The notes beneath the pieces were generated by a model, which was not told the origin of the DNA, searched no databases, and was given only the letters and a program-made list of their open reading frames with translations. The position numbers and the translations under genes are program-made. Source: Prorocentrum cordatum (lineage: Eukaryota > Sar > Dinophyceae > Prorocentrales > Prorocentraceae). From it: a stretch of DNA of 64,000 nt. The DNA lies in assembly GCA_963575745.1 (NCBI GenBank), contig CAUYUJ010015511.1, forward strand, positions 149,142 to 213,141, given 5' to 3'. This document shows, in pieces, positions 41,848-52,420 of this stretch (the stretch's first letter is position 1; every line of letters starts with the position of its first letter).

Positions 41848-42197
41848 AAGCTGGTGATGGATGCTCGGAGTCGGAAGGTCGAAACTGGATGTCTGTCAGG
41901 TGGGGCTGACGGTCGATACGTAGAGGTGGGAGTGAGAGGTCGGATATGTGAAGCTGGAGGTCGGCAGGTGGAGGTGAGAGTGAGATGTCGATGTCTGCGG
42001 GAGGATGTTGACGAAGAAATCGGGCAGCAACGTCTCGTAGCAGGAGTGCACACTTTCTGGCTGCCTGTGGAGGCCCCTTTGACTCCGCCCTTTGTCCCCG
42101 CAGCGGCCCCCTGGAGCAAACCATCATATGCAGCGCTCAAATCAAGTAGTTTCGGGTGGCTCTGCAAGTCGCTCCACTGTTTCTAACTGTCGGCCCA

Positions 42198-42720
42198 TTA
42201 TGTGTCGATGTGTTCGTCGCGTGTTCTGACTGTAACCGCCAGTTCTCCGCCCACAACCACTTCGTAAAGAGACTGAACTGAAACCCTGATGGTGTACGGA
42301 GTGCTCATGTCGTTCTTTAGGATGAGTTTTAGTCCGAATGCAAACTGTCTGGCTGCACGGGCGGATGGCTGTCTGTCCGGTGTTGACCATGCAGTTTTGT
42401 CTGCACGGCGTAGATTAACACTGCGAAATAAGGCCACCGCAGCGTCTCGGTCGAGCATGGTGACGAACTCTGCAAACATGATGTTCTTGAACTCGTCCTC
42501 GAAGTATATGTTCACAGGGATCGGCCCACTCATCAAAGATAGATGTTCGCGGATATTTGCGCAAGCACACGTGGTCGTGTCGAAATGTTCAAAATTGCCG
42601 ATGACGGCAGTCACTGCATGTTTGCCTTGATAGTGGTATGCGTCTGCCGCTGCCGTGGCATGGGAAGCCCCAGAAAAAAGATCTTGGAGTGCAAGTTGGA
42701 ATCTGTTCAAATCGATTCTC
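42198..42720 (-). pseudogene. LINE-B ORF1, RRM-like region
   Basis: 170-codon minus frame: TAVIGNFEHFDTTTCACANIREHLSL, PVNIYFEDEFKNIMFAEFVTMLDRDAAVALFRSV, and FGLKLILKNDMSTPYTIRVSVQSLYEVV. The strand-helix-strand order with 'AVIGNF' and 'MFAEFVTMLDRDAA' at RNP-like positions fits the RRM fold of LINE ORF1 proteins, which bind the element RNA. Joined to the coiled coil by a frameshift near 42,700. Fold assignment is by pattern only. Confidence 0.45.
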
Positions 42721-43053
42721 TATATACGCTAGTCTCTCTTTCAATTCATTATCCATGCTCGTCGTGTGTATCTGCATGTTCTCGATGTCTGTGGCCATGG
42801 ACTCCTTCAAAGCTTGTGCTTTGCCGTCGAGGTTGTCGACTTGGGCCTCCTTCAAGGCATCGTTCAGCTCCTCCCTGGATACTGCATTCGTCTTTATGGC
42901 AGCAATGTCGTCTTGAATGGGCTTCAGGTGCATCTTGAGTGTTGCCTTGAGACTGTTTGCAGTATGTGGTCCTTCGGCGTCGTTGAGCGACTCTTCGAAT
43001 GCGCCTTGTCGTGCGGCAACCGCGTCACGATCGAATGCCGTGCCGTCGTCCAT
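42710..43053 (-). pseudogene. LINE-B ORF1, coiled-coil region
   Basis: Start at ATG 43,051: MDDGTAFDRDAVAARQGAFEESLNDAEG, then LKMHLKPIQDDIAAIKTNAVSREELNDALKEAQVD, ESMATDIENMQIHTT, DNELKERLAYIENRFEQI. Heptad-like spacing of I/L/V suggests a coiled coil for ORF1 multimerisation. The frame runs on past it to 42,589 out of phase with the RRM-like region. Confidence 0.45.
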
Positions 43054-43079
43054 GGTGTTGAGTGGGGAGGAGATCTTGG

Positions 43080-43409
43080 CCGAGCACGTCTGTCAGCAGC
43101 TCTGACTGGGGTCGAGATATCGACAGTGTGTGCTGACTCCGCTGAGCCCTGCGATTTGGGAGGGGAGTACACCACAACGACTCCCTCTCCTGTCTGGCGC
43201 TTCTTCTGTACATGCTTTCCTGCTTGATTTCCTGCACAAGTCATGCAGAGAGTGTATCCACATAGCTCCCCGTTGCAGATCATGAACAACTTGGGCGGAG
43301 GAATGTCAGTATCACAAGTGCTGCACACAACCTGCGTGTCTAAAACCTGATTATCCGTTCTGTGCGATTGAGGGCATTGCAGAGATATCGACATCACAAT
43401 CAAGTGCAA
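43080..43409 (-). pseudogene. LINE-B ORF1, N-terminal Cys-rich finger
   Basis: 161-codon minus frame (43,409-42,924): VVCSTCDTDIPPPKLFMICNGELCGYTLCMTCAG (about 43,335-43,240). Six cysteines in C-x2-C ... C-x4-C-x4-C-x2-C spacing look like a zinc finger. Ser/Pro/Arg-rich sequence follows. It precedes the coiled coil in the order finger - coil - RRM-like, as expected for a LINE first ORF. Confidence 0.4.
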
Positions 43410-43499
43410 AATTGTAGACGTATGGTATGGGGACTGATGATGTGGAGTATGTGAAGTACGGGAATGTTAGGGGATACGGGAATCGAAGGGGGTACGAAA

Positions 43500-43597
43500 G
43501 AGCGTCAACCTTGAGCACCTTGAGCCTTGAGCCAAAATTGCTCAAGGCTCAAGGTGCTATAGGCCAAAATGGCTCAAGGCTCATGGCTTGAGCCTTG
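43500..43597 (-). other. Spliced-leader relics at the 5' end of LINE-B
   Basis: Read on the minus strand from the target duplication, the insert begins CAAGGCTCAAG and contains CCATTTTGGC (43,574-43,565) and CAATTTTGGCTCAAG (43,540-43,526 region), plus repeats of GCTCAAG. The last 15 bases of the dinoflagellate spliced leader are CCATTTTGGCTCAAG; one copy matches 14 of 15 and another the first 10. This is what is left when a trans-spliced transcript is reverse transcribed and trans-spliced again. Confidence 0.7.
43514..43558. repeat. Perfect 19-bp inverted repeat
   Basis: Arms 43,514-43,532 and 43,540-43,558 with a 7-base loop, built from AGCACC and two CTTGAGC units. A second palindrome (11-bp arms, CTCAAGGCTCA) lies at about 43,572-43,598. 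Confidence 0.85.
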
Positions 43598-44567
43598 AGG
43601 ACCGTGCGGAGGATGCCGGAGGGGTTTAGGTGGCAGCCTGAGCTCATCCAGAACGTCAGGGTGACGCCGTGGAAACACATCCCTCACAAGAGTGCAGAAC
43701 CCATCGGACGCAGCATGTACATCACGGAGCGCATGATCGACGCTCGCGGCCCGACCGAGGACTGCAAGAAATGCAACACTGGATATGGATCGCATTCGGC
43801 TGCCTGCCGTCAGCGGTTCGAGACAATACAGGCCGACCTCCTGCGCGAGAAGTTGGAAAAGGACCCTGTGGCTCCAGAGGCTACGGTGGTGGTGCCAGCC
43901 CCGGCTGCGGGAGCCTCCGCGCCTGCAGCAGCGGCTGGACCAGCAGCGGCATCAAGCAGCAGTGAGGGTAGCACCCGCAACTTCTGCAGAAGACGCGGCC
44001 ATGCCTCCTGTCCCAGGGGAGACAGAAGCACAGACAGCCATGCAGACGGAATCTGACCAGATCAGGAGCGGCTTCCAGAGAGGCGCCCCGGGAGAGCCGA
44101 GGGCCGAAGTGGAGATCAAGAAGCCGAGAGTAGCAACCATCGGTATGCTCTCTGTCTGCGAACTGGCAGTCTGCGAGGAAGGCTACGACGAGACTTCCGA
44201 CCCGATGTGGGATCCACACCCGAAGCAAAGTTCAAGATGCTCGCATAGGTGTGAGAAGCATTCGTCGAGATGCCAGCTGAGGGAGTGCCACCGAGGTGAG
44301 TGTGCATGCAGGCGCTGCCTGATGAGTCACATCGGCACGACCAGGAGTCACTTAGGAGAACTTGACGAGGAGCAGATCGAGCAGATGGTTGAGGTTAGTG
44401 CCGAGTTGCACGAGCACGACCAGTGGAGCCCAAAGACTGTACACCACTATTACTACACTGGAGAGCCCCTGGACGAGGATCTGTGCCAGAAAGGTCGCGA
44501 CGACGACAAGCTTCAGGCTTTTCGGCGCGTGCATTCCTCGTGGTCTCACGCTCCCTGCTTGGTTTGA
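43598..44567 (+). pseudogene. Copia polyprotein continued, region between integrase and RT
   Basis: Resumes exactly after the second copy of the duplication as RTVRRMPEGFRWQPELIQNV. Then MYITERMIDARGPTEDCKKCNTGYGSHSAACRQRFE (about 43,712-43,830), the Cys/His block between integrase and RT in dinoflagellate Copia proteins, an Ala/Pro linker, a frame change near 43,980-44,050, MLSVCELAVCEEGYDE, and HHYYYTGEPLDEDLCQKGRDDD (about 44,440-44,505), which is the 'TGEPLDPxLVxxAR' stretch just before the RT. The RT and RNase H are not found; LINE-C begins just after. Confidence 0.65.
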
Positions 44568-44654
44568 GGCTTGGCAGGATTCGCTTCCAGACCGCCTCTT
44601 TGAGGCAAGACCACGAGCCCGCGACGGCGCTCCTCTAGTCTCCTGAGCGGCCGC

Positions 44655-45821
44655 ATGGCCCCGTCTCATGGCGGCGACGACGCTGGAGAAGTCCTTCCTG
44701 GTCCTCGCCACCCCACCTGGTCATGTACTACCTGTGGAAGGAACGCGAACTGGGCCTCCAAGATCGCGCGCATGTGCGGCGCAGGTGCTCCCGCAGGAGT
44801 GATACACCGTGCTAAAGAACATGCTGCTGCTGCTACTGCTCCTGTGGGTCGCCCTCCTGCCCAAGGCCCCCTCGCCGTGTTCGGGGTCCTGGACGCGACC
44901 CTTTGCAGCAGAAGCTTGTCGAGTTACAGAAGAAGATTGACAAACTTGTGGCGTCTCCTAGTCAGCGTGGTCAAGCTGACTCAGCCGCACCGCCTTCGTC
45001 TACCAATGGTGACATGGACGAGGACAAAGCTAAGGAAAAGGATAATGAGAGCAAAGAGATGGATGAGCTTCGGGGCAAGATCAAGCAATTGGAGATATCT
45101 GTGGCCAACTGCAAGAACATACCGAGCGAAGCGGGCAAACAGGCTGTTGAATCTCTCCAGCGTAGCTGGGCAGACGCACGCAAAGCCCTGGCGGAGAAGA
45201 AACCTCAACTTACGAGACGCAACACAATTGGTCACATATTGGCGCGAGCTTCATCTAAAAAGACACAACTCGAACAGCGTGTCCTCGATCAAGAAAAAAA
45301 TTATTCGACGCGCTCAAGAGAAGATCGAATCATCGAAGGCACAGATCACGGCAACGGGCGAAGACATCCGGGTACTCAACCACCAAGAACTTCAAGATAT
45401 TATGCCTAGCCCCGTGGCGGCATCGATTGAGTCGGATCCAGAGTACTTGGCAGCACATCCCAACAAAGATGCGAACGTTGATTTCATGGAGTCGCAGCAG
45501 TTCAAAGATTTCGCTTCAGTCCTCACCAAGAGCAACAAGGCCAAACAGCAGAAGATGACGCCCAAGGTCAAGTCTCCGTTCGTACCTGGTGGCCATGGTT
45601 TCCAGCGTGATGATGTTCCAGACTCCGCCCACCAGAGCAACCACGAGCTCGACGGTACCTCCGACATTGACGTTGACCTCGTGGATGAGATCATGTTGTC
45701 CAGCATGCGGTTGGACCGTGAAGCATTCATGTCTAAGCGTAAACCTGTGCTGCGTAGAATTGGCAAGAGCCGACCGCGAGGGCAGCGTTCTGCCTCGCTG
45801 TTGCGCTCTGCCTCTTTCTAG
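44655..45821 (+). pseudogene. LINE-C ORF1: zinc finger and coiled coil
   Basis: Starts at ATG 44,655. PTWSCTTCGRNANWASKIARMCGAGAPAG is a RanBP2-type zinc finger with one of four Cys changed (Arg in 'ARMCG'). A frame change near 44,900 leads to QQKLVELQKKIDKLVAS (coil), KAKEKDNESKEMDELRGKIKQLE (44,903-45,409 frame), and a second one near 45,290 to KKKIIRRAQEKIESSKAQITATGEDI, then an acidic C-terminus and a basic tail ending at 45,821. Finger plus coiled coil is the first-ORF layout of a widespread dinoflagellate LINE group; RNA binding is inferred. Confidence 0.6.
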
Positions 45822-45899
45822 ATTTGGAGTGCCTGCACCGCCCCCACCCCCCTACTCCGTCGCCCGACTCTTTCTCTGAGCAGATTTAAAGCCAGGGCG

Positions 45900-46560
45900 T
45901 TTGCATTGAAACCTATAAATGGTAATTCGCGGACGACCCTCCGAGAGGGTTTGCGCCACGCGTCTTCGAGCATCCTGCTGGCGCAGGAGATCGGGTTCAG
46001 GCAGGACCGGGAGGGGAAAAAACCTCGTCGGCGGGGGGCCCCGGATGGAAAATGCGTTCGCCCCCTTCCCTCCCTGGAGAAGCTGAACACACGAGGGCGG
46101 GGGTGGCGGTTTCCGCGCGGCAGCATCTCGGCCTCAGGTGGCCAGCGGATGGTGCTGGCATCTTGTGCCCTGGCCGATTGATGCACGTTGCAGTTGGTTT
46201 ACCAGCCTGGCCACCTATTCAGGTGATCTGCGGATATCTTAAGAGTGGAACTGGCATGTGCCAGATGAATGCTTCCCTGATCCGCGCTGCTGGAAAGAGG
46301 CTGAAGAGGGACACATGTATATTGTCGGCTGCGATTGGAATCTCGACCTCAGTTTGGTTGAGGCCTCTGGGCTGGTTCGACGTACGGGAGGTGCCTTGAT
46401 GGTACCAAGCCAAAAAACGTGTCCTCCCCCACCAGTTTGACTACGATAGACTACTTCCTCGCTAACACGTGTTTCACGAGAGCTTGTGAATGCATCCAAG
46501 ACGTCTCATGGACGCACAGACCTCACCGCCCCGTCGCCGTCACTCCTGAAGCTGATGCGG
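45900..46560 (+). pseudogene. LINE-C endonuclease
   Basis: NGNSRTTLREGLRHASSSILLAQEIGF (45,918-45,998) is the N-terminal start with the Glu of 'QE'. MYIVGCDWNLDLSLVEASGL (46,316-46,375) is the GDWN motif with Cys for the Gly before Asp. TTIDYFLANTCFTRACECIQDVSWTHRPHRPV (46,443-46,540) is the C-terminal end with 'PHRPV' in the place of SDHxPV. Reading needs three frames, and stops occur between them. Confidence 0.65.
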
Positions 46561-48440
46561 CCAAATGTTACCGGCTTATGTACCGCTCCCACCAGAAACT
46601 GCCCACCAGTCCACCCATAGGACCGTCGCCTCAACCTCAGGAGCGGCGCGTTCCTCGAGCGGTGGCCGAGGCAACTGCAACGCCCGCTTTACACGATCCC
46701 GTTTGCACGCGCATGGGGATTACTGACGGCGGCCTGGCGATATTCCGTAAGCACCTTGGAGCTCGGGCTCGAAAGCTTTACGGGGGTGCAAAATGGGGTT
46801 TAAAGGGGGGCTTCCTTAAACCAAGATGGGTCCAGATTTTTAGTAAGCCTGGTTGCATTGACGAACGGCAACAACATCGCCGATTGATCTGGCTCGCACA
46901 ACGGCTTGCTGAACATATTAGGGCTTATGTTAGGTACCAGAGAGCCTCCGAAGACCCCGATGTCCTGGACCACATCCAGATTGACCAGTTTGCCAGTGAT
47001 GTTGAGTTCCAGGTGCAGCATCTGCTCACCACACCCTGCCCAGGTGAAGGGCGCAGTGTTCGCTTATATGCCATAGTTTATCAGGCTCGCGCTCTGGCGA
47101 GAAGATGTCCTTCGTCAGGTGCGCCGACTGGTGCAACGAGTGCCAAGAGTTTCTCAACTCGTGGGGCGACGATCCCACGTCGGCCAAGCAGGCCATTGGC
47201 AAACAGAAAAGGGAAAGTTGAGATGAGTGGCAGGACAAAACTTTACATGGGGGGGCGAGGGCCATGCATAGACTGACGAAACTCAAAGCTAAATGGGCAC
47301 CCGCGGTCGTTCAGACCCACCCTGGCTTTTTCTTCAATGATCCGCAGGCCCTGTTGCGCCAGCAAAGCGATGAGCTTGCGAGATGTTGGCGCGCGACGCA
47401 TGTGCCACCTGAAGTTCTTGTGCCACAGGACTCACTTACTTCGGCCCACGGCTATCGAGGTCAGGAAGGCTTCGGCGAGCTTCTCCCACCCCACCTCCCA
47501 ATCCCTAGATGGTATACACCCTCGTCAGCTCAGCCTGATGTCGGATTCGGCTCTTGATGCTGTCGCGGTCATAGCTCAAGCCATCGAGATCCTGGGCCTC
47601 GCCCCCAAACGATCGCGTTGGTTGCTTGCCCCCCTCCTCGGAAAAAACGAAGGGAGGGCTGAGGCCCATCCTCTTGCTTGCTGGGCCCGTTCGTGTTTGG
47701 GACAGGTTGCGAAGGCCCTGCGCGACTGATTTCAACCTCAATTATTCCCAGAAGTATTGGGCCTTTGGGCCTGGACGCAGCGCAGAAGACGCTGTATGGC
47801 ACCGGGCGGTGAAGGCTGAGGTAGCTCATCATGATGAGAGGGTCGCGGGAGGCTTCATCTGGGATGCGACTAAGTACTACGAGTCTTTCGATCCCTCCCT
47901 CCTCCGACAGCGTGCGCTCTCCTTTGGCATTGCCAATACGATTGTTAAGACGACGTGCGTTTTGTTGATGAGCACCCCGATGTTTGGTGATCGCCTTGCG
48001 TCGATGACGACAGCGTCACCAGTGAAAGTACCGGGCAGCAGGTATTAGATAGGATCACGAGAGCTGTGGCGGCTCTCTACAACATTTCCCGCGAGGAGCC
48101 CCAGGTGGATGTCCACCCTGACAAGATTTGCACGTTTGCTAGCAGCCAGAGCCCGGCCTATGAGATTCCCGATCTCTTGGGGAAAATGGCGGGACATGTC
48201 AGCACTGGGATTGTTTCTTTAGGATGCGACCTTGTTCCTGGCCGACGGAGAGGGGCCCGCCGAGCGCTCTGGAAGCGCAAGCCGCGTTTTAACGACATGC
48301 AATGCCGACACCGAGTCCTCCAGCGTTACAGGCGAGCTCGTCCCCGACAGAAAGGCAGGATCGGCAATAGATACGCGGCTGGAGTTTTGCCAACGGCCAC
48401 TTTTGGCTCGGCGATTGCGGGGGCGAGCAACGGGTGACTT
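46560..48440 (+). pseudogene. LINE-C reverse transcriptase with an internal deletion
   Basis: After a helical linker (46,560-47,270), HRLTKLKAKWAPAVVQTHPGFFFND, LDGIHPRQLSLMSDSALDAVAV, RPILLLAGPVRVWDRLRRP, GPGRSAEDAVWHRAVKAEV, GGFIWDATKYYESFDPSLL (motif A, about 47,845-47,905), then ...FGDRLA. The next in-phase protein is VDDDSVTSESTGQQVLDRITRAVAALY (48,000-48,075): the catalytic VDD is there but the 40-50 residues normally between, with motif B, are missing. Then VSLGCDLVPGRRRGARRAL and VLPTATFGSAIAGAS (thumb). Dead by deletion and frameshifts. Confidence 0.7.
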
Positions 48441-48458
48441 CGGGAGGCCCGTCGACTG

Positions 48459-49267
48459 TTGCTTAGCTACAACCCCACCCCCCGCCGCAAAGGATGCTCT
48501 TCCATGGATTCCAAAGCCAAACTCGCTATTCTTGGAGACCCCACGTGGCGTCCTGCTGTTGCGCCTGTGCTTCAGTGGGCGGCTGTGGTTTGGACGGCAA
48601 CCACCAGCCCGCCCACCTCATTTCACTCTGTGCAAGATCTGTGTAGAATCTGGCGCCAGGTTCCGTTTGATAATAGCACCACTTGGCTTAATTCTAGAAG
48701 CCCTATTCAGAGAATGCATCTGGTCCCCACAGGACAGGGCGGGCGTCGGCTCCGGCGCCCACCCTTCGTGATGACTATAACCGCGAGGTTTCCCTGGTTT
48801 ACACCTCTCCCTCGATGTCGTCCGATGGACTCGGCTACTCAAAGGCCCCACGAGCGCGTGCTGGCCACGAGCGCTCCCGGCTTTCAGGGATCTCGCGCAC
48901 GCGTGGAACCTTTGGAAAACTTTTGGGACCGAAGGGCAAGGGTCGCTGGGAAAAAATATGGCTCTCACGGTTTTCTGGAAAAGGAGTTTGGACGCGTGCG
49001 AGAGCACGCGGTAGTGGATATCATACCTCAAGAGACTGCCCTCTTTGTGGTCTCCCTGACAGTGCGCGGCGCCGAGCTTGGAAGTGCCTTCGCCCTGATG
49101 CTGTCCAGGAACGAGCTGAAGCTCTCGGAGAAGCTGTTCCTTCTTGGTACGGTGAAGCTCTGGATAGTGATGATAGAAGCTTTTTCGACGAAATGAAATG
49201 GGATCACCCCGAAAGTTCGTGGCGCCCCCCCTGCGACCAACCCGAACCCCGCCCTTATCGACTCTGA
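48459..49267 (+). pseudogene. LINE-C C-terminal region with zinc-finger-like end
   Basis: SKAKLAILGDPTWRPAVAPVLQWAAVVW, TWLNSRSPIQRMHL, and in another frame RDCPLCGLPDSARRRAWKCLRPDAVQERAE (about 49,030-49,120). The last corresponds to the CxxC...H...C finger at the end of this LINE type; the His is replaced by Arg. Ends at about 49,267 before a C-run. Confidence 0.55.
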
Positions 49268-49440
49268 GGGGGATGAAGCTCAGCGGGGAAACATCGACTT
49301 GCGGGAGCTTGATGCGCGCGTTGATGGTTCGGCGCTACGGCGCCCCATCAGGTAGCTCTCGAAGGCCCCCTACTCTTGGATTGTCCTGGGGCCCCAGGGA
49401 AATGATATCGTCGCCGTCGCACGAGGTGCTGTCCTCGACG

Positions 49441-49462
49441 CCCCCCCCCCCCCCCCCCCCCC
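49441..49462. repeat. Poly-C, 22 bases
   Basis: Uninterrupted C-run about 170 bp after the end of LINE-C. 49,270-50,000 otherwise shows no recognised coding. Confidence 0.9.
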
Positions 49463-49989
49463 AAACCTCCAAAGCGGATGAACATCAGGCCGTGGCCCTG
49501 CTTCCGATGTTCCAGGGCTACGGGGAGGCCAAATACAGGGATAACATGACTGCCACTAAGCCATGCCATTCTCCGACGGAGAACCAGTGCTCGAGGAAGC
49601 ACCGCTATGCTGGACTGCGGCGAGGATCGCTGCTGCACGAAAGAGCGCACAACCAGCCGACGTTCGCGTGCACCCCAGCCCATCGAGCGCTGGATGCGAT
49701 CGACATGCTGCCCCAGGTCGAGAAGAGAACCGGTTTGGGAAATTGGCATGCAGATGCTCAGGCCGAGAGAGCTCTCCTCGACCACCCCCAACCCTCTCGC
49801 TCTGAATTGCTGGGGGTTGAATGCAAAATTGACCAGCGTAAAACCTTCGCGTGCAAGCTGCATCTGATGTTTCACCCTCTCGAACGATAGTTGCTCTAGA
49901 CCGATGCTCGGATGTAAAGGCATGCCCAAGACTTGAAAGAAAACTCTCGGTTTGCCCCGCGGTCAATCCCAGGCGCGCTGCGCTGTGAT

Positions 49990-50650
49990 CCAGCGCACCG
50001 ATGAGAAGATTTCTTTTCTTCTGCACGGTGCGCGGAGCACGCGCGTCGCGAAGATGCCGATTGCTCGGGCGAGAACGCCAAGAGCGCAAGCTAGATAGTG
50101 GCGCGACCAGTCTGCGTAAGAGCCACGATGGAGTTTCGCCCCACTCCGGCGATGTTCCAGCGGAAGTGGCGGTGTCTTCTCGGAGAGGAGTCGCCAATTG
50201 ATGCTGCGCTGCCGCGCCCCCGCCTCCTGGGGAGGTGACTTTGCGCCGACTTGCCGCGGCAGGTCTCGTCCAGACTGCCAGGATGAAAGCTTTGAGCCAG
50301 CGAGTTCAAGCCGAGGAGGGGGCGCAGAGGCCACCCCCTTTTCCACGGGCACGCAGCGCGGTGTTTCAAACGTTCCGGCCCCGCGTGGCGTCTGCGCGGC
50401 GGGGTGTGCAAGAACATCGGCGATGCGAGTGTTCTCGCGACGGCGCCATGAGATGGGCCCCCCTGGCGCCGGGGGCCATCCAGCATCGACCAACTTGAAG
50501 ATGTGCCCGGCGATCCTTTCAAACGTCGGCGTGAGCCCAGGTGCATCCAACGGCGCGTGCCCACATGTCACTGCTGCTAGGGGCTTGCAGTCTACTATGA
50601 AGATGAACAAGTGCATATACGGCGGAATTCAACGTCGGGCAGTTCGCCCG
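49990..50650 (-). pseudogene. LINE-D RNase H domain
   Basis: 217-codon minus frame: FIFIVDCKPLAAVTCGHAPL (about 50,610-50,555; DCK carries a catalytic Asp), TFERIAGHIFKLVDAGWPP, ISWRRRENTRIADVLAHPA (about 50,465-50,410; the final Asp in 'N..AD.LA'). This is the RNase H fold seen after the RT in some LINE clades such as the I group. The tail to 49,966 is unassigned. The first strand with the first Asp is in another frame or lost. Confidence 0.6.
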
Positions 50651-50699
50651 AGCGCCGATCTGGGCGCCCATCCAAGCCGCGATAGTCTTCCGCGATAGT

Positions 50700-52420
50700 C
50701 TTCTTCCGCATGTTGCGGGCCGGAACGTCTGCGCGAACGCCCCGCGCACTTCGGCCGCAGTCAGGAAACTGCCATCGCGCGCAGACGTGTGAATCACGCC
50801 TGTCGCGCCTCAAGCGCCGTGATGTTCCGAAAGCGTAGCGGAAGATGTCCTCCAGCTCGCGACCGTGGCCAAGTCCTGCCTGCGCGACGCCCTCTGCTCG
50901 GCGCTGCCGCTTGAAGTCCTTGACTCTTTCCCAAAAGACACGGTCGCGGTAAGCCCTTGACATGGCCAGATAATTCACCCCGCCGGGCGAAGTAAACTGT
51001 CGCTCCCGCCACGCCCGTCGAAGATGGCTCGCAGAACGTCGCGATGACAAGAGGCGCGGCCGCGCCCCGTGAACTAATTTCGGATCATGCGCGAAGCATG
51101 GAAATTCTAAGACACGCGCCCCTCATCAGGTCGCCGCCCCAGCGGGGTGGTCTTGCGGGGCGTCCCATTCTAGAAAGAACGCGAACGGACACAAAGGGAT
51201 GCGTGCAAAGACCCGCAGCAGAACAAGCTGGATGCCACTGGTGCTCACGACCAAACGCGTAATGCACGGGGTGCTGGCCCGCGCCCAGACGCGACCCGGC
51301 TGCGCCCCCAAAAACAAACTTCTCCTTGAGACAAGCGGCATTCCAAACGGACGCCGGCATCTCCTCCAGGGTCGATCATGACGCCCAAAGGCAAGCATGA
51401 CGCCCAACGATGGAAATACTTGAGGCCTGCACGGCGCGTTGTTGCTGATGGGTAGAGCCCCGCAGGAAACCGCAAAACATGTATTCGAACGAATGCGCCT
51501 GCCATGTGAACCCGAACTCTTCGATCGCAGAGGTGAAGTCCCGCAACGCGTCCGTGAACTGTTCGGGCGATTCGCTGAAACTGATGATGTTGTCAACCCA
51601 AACGAAGTGGGTTATACGTAGGTAGTGTGGTCGGTCATCGTCCAAAGCGGAACCGGCAACTATCTCCAACCACGCGATGACGACGGGCTCCATGAGGTAT
51701 TCGATCACGCATGCAATTGAGCTCGTCTGGGGCGTCGTTGCCTCCCTGCTTGCCGCCCAACTCGAGCGGAAAATCGTCAGAAAATCTGGCCCTGGTCAGC
51801 TTCATGCGACAGGACCCCCCGCTGACTTCAACAATCAAGGCTTTCGCCAGCTGCGGGTGCACACCTCTGCAGAGAAAAGCCTTCAGCATGTTGACGTGCC
51901 GCATCGTGTCGAAGGCGGTGGCGATGACAAAAGAGCCGAGATCAAGAGGCACGCCCCGCCTGTACGCAATAAAAAGCGTTTGCTGTAAGATGGAACCGGC
52001 ATCGCCGCATGTTTAGCGCGGGCGGAACCCCAACGTTTCCATATGGCTTGGATTCAACGATTGACGTAGCGGCCCTTGTAAGCAACGAGCGTACCACTTT
52101 CAACCAAAATCCAATATACAAACCCACCGGCAAGACGAAAGTGCTTTGCTCGAGGTTTCTTCGGGGAAGCCCCTGAACTCCAGAGTATCCCAAGTGCTTG
52201 GCGTCGCCGTCACGTCGCCGCCATACCTGACCTCAAACTGCTCCCAAAAGTCACGGATTATACCAGATTGGACGCCTTTGTACACTTCGCTTGTAATTCC
52301 GTGTGTGCATGCTGCAGTGTTGTTTCGTAGACTGGCGCACGCGGGAACGACTGAGAAAGGTGTCGTGCGAGGCGGTGCCATTCCATCAAGAAGTACGCCC
52401 CTGACAACCCCCTCCAAGCG
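50700..52420 (-). pseudogene. LINE-D reverse transcriptase
   Basis: Minus strand, high to low: NNTAACTHGITSEVYKGV, LEFRGFPEETSSKAL (fingers), IATAFDTMRHVNMLKAFLCRGVHPQLAKALIVEV (51,920-51,820, motif A, D kept in AFDTM), DDFPLELGGKQGGNDAPDELNCM (about 51,770-51,705, motif B), HFVWVDNIISFSESPEQFTDALRDF (51,620-51,545, motif C as WVDN), FGFTWQAHSFEYM. Needs three frames. A C-terminal stretch (YRDRVFWERVKDFKRQRR) lies at 50,960-50,900 before RNase H. Sequence differs from LINE-A, -B and -C. Confidence 0.7.

Larger units (their letters stand above)
37003..43597 (-). mobile_element. LINE-B, near full-length non-LTR retrotransposon
   Basis: 6.6-kb insertion in the Copia gene, bounded by an 11-bp target duplication. 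On the minus strand: 5' spliced-leader-like relics, an ORF1-like protein (Cys-rich finger, coiled coil, RRM-like fold), a long Pro/Ser/Thr-rich tandem region, endonuclease, RT, C-terminal domain, a 3' UTR segment conserved with LINE-A (37,046-37,092 vs 26,826-26,870), and a (GCTTC)n-like tail. Same family as LINE-A but with the 5' end present. Confidence 0.85.

Noticed and set aside
33400-44600. Long terminal repeats for the Copia element
   Set aside because: No matching direct repeats were found by eye on either side; the 3' half of the element is missing.
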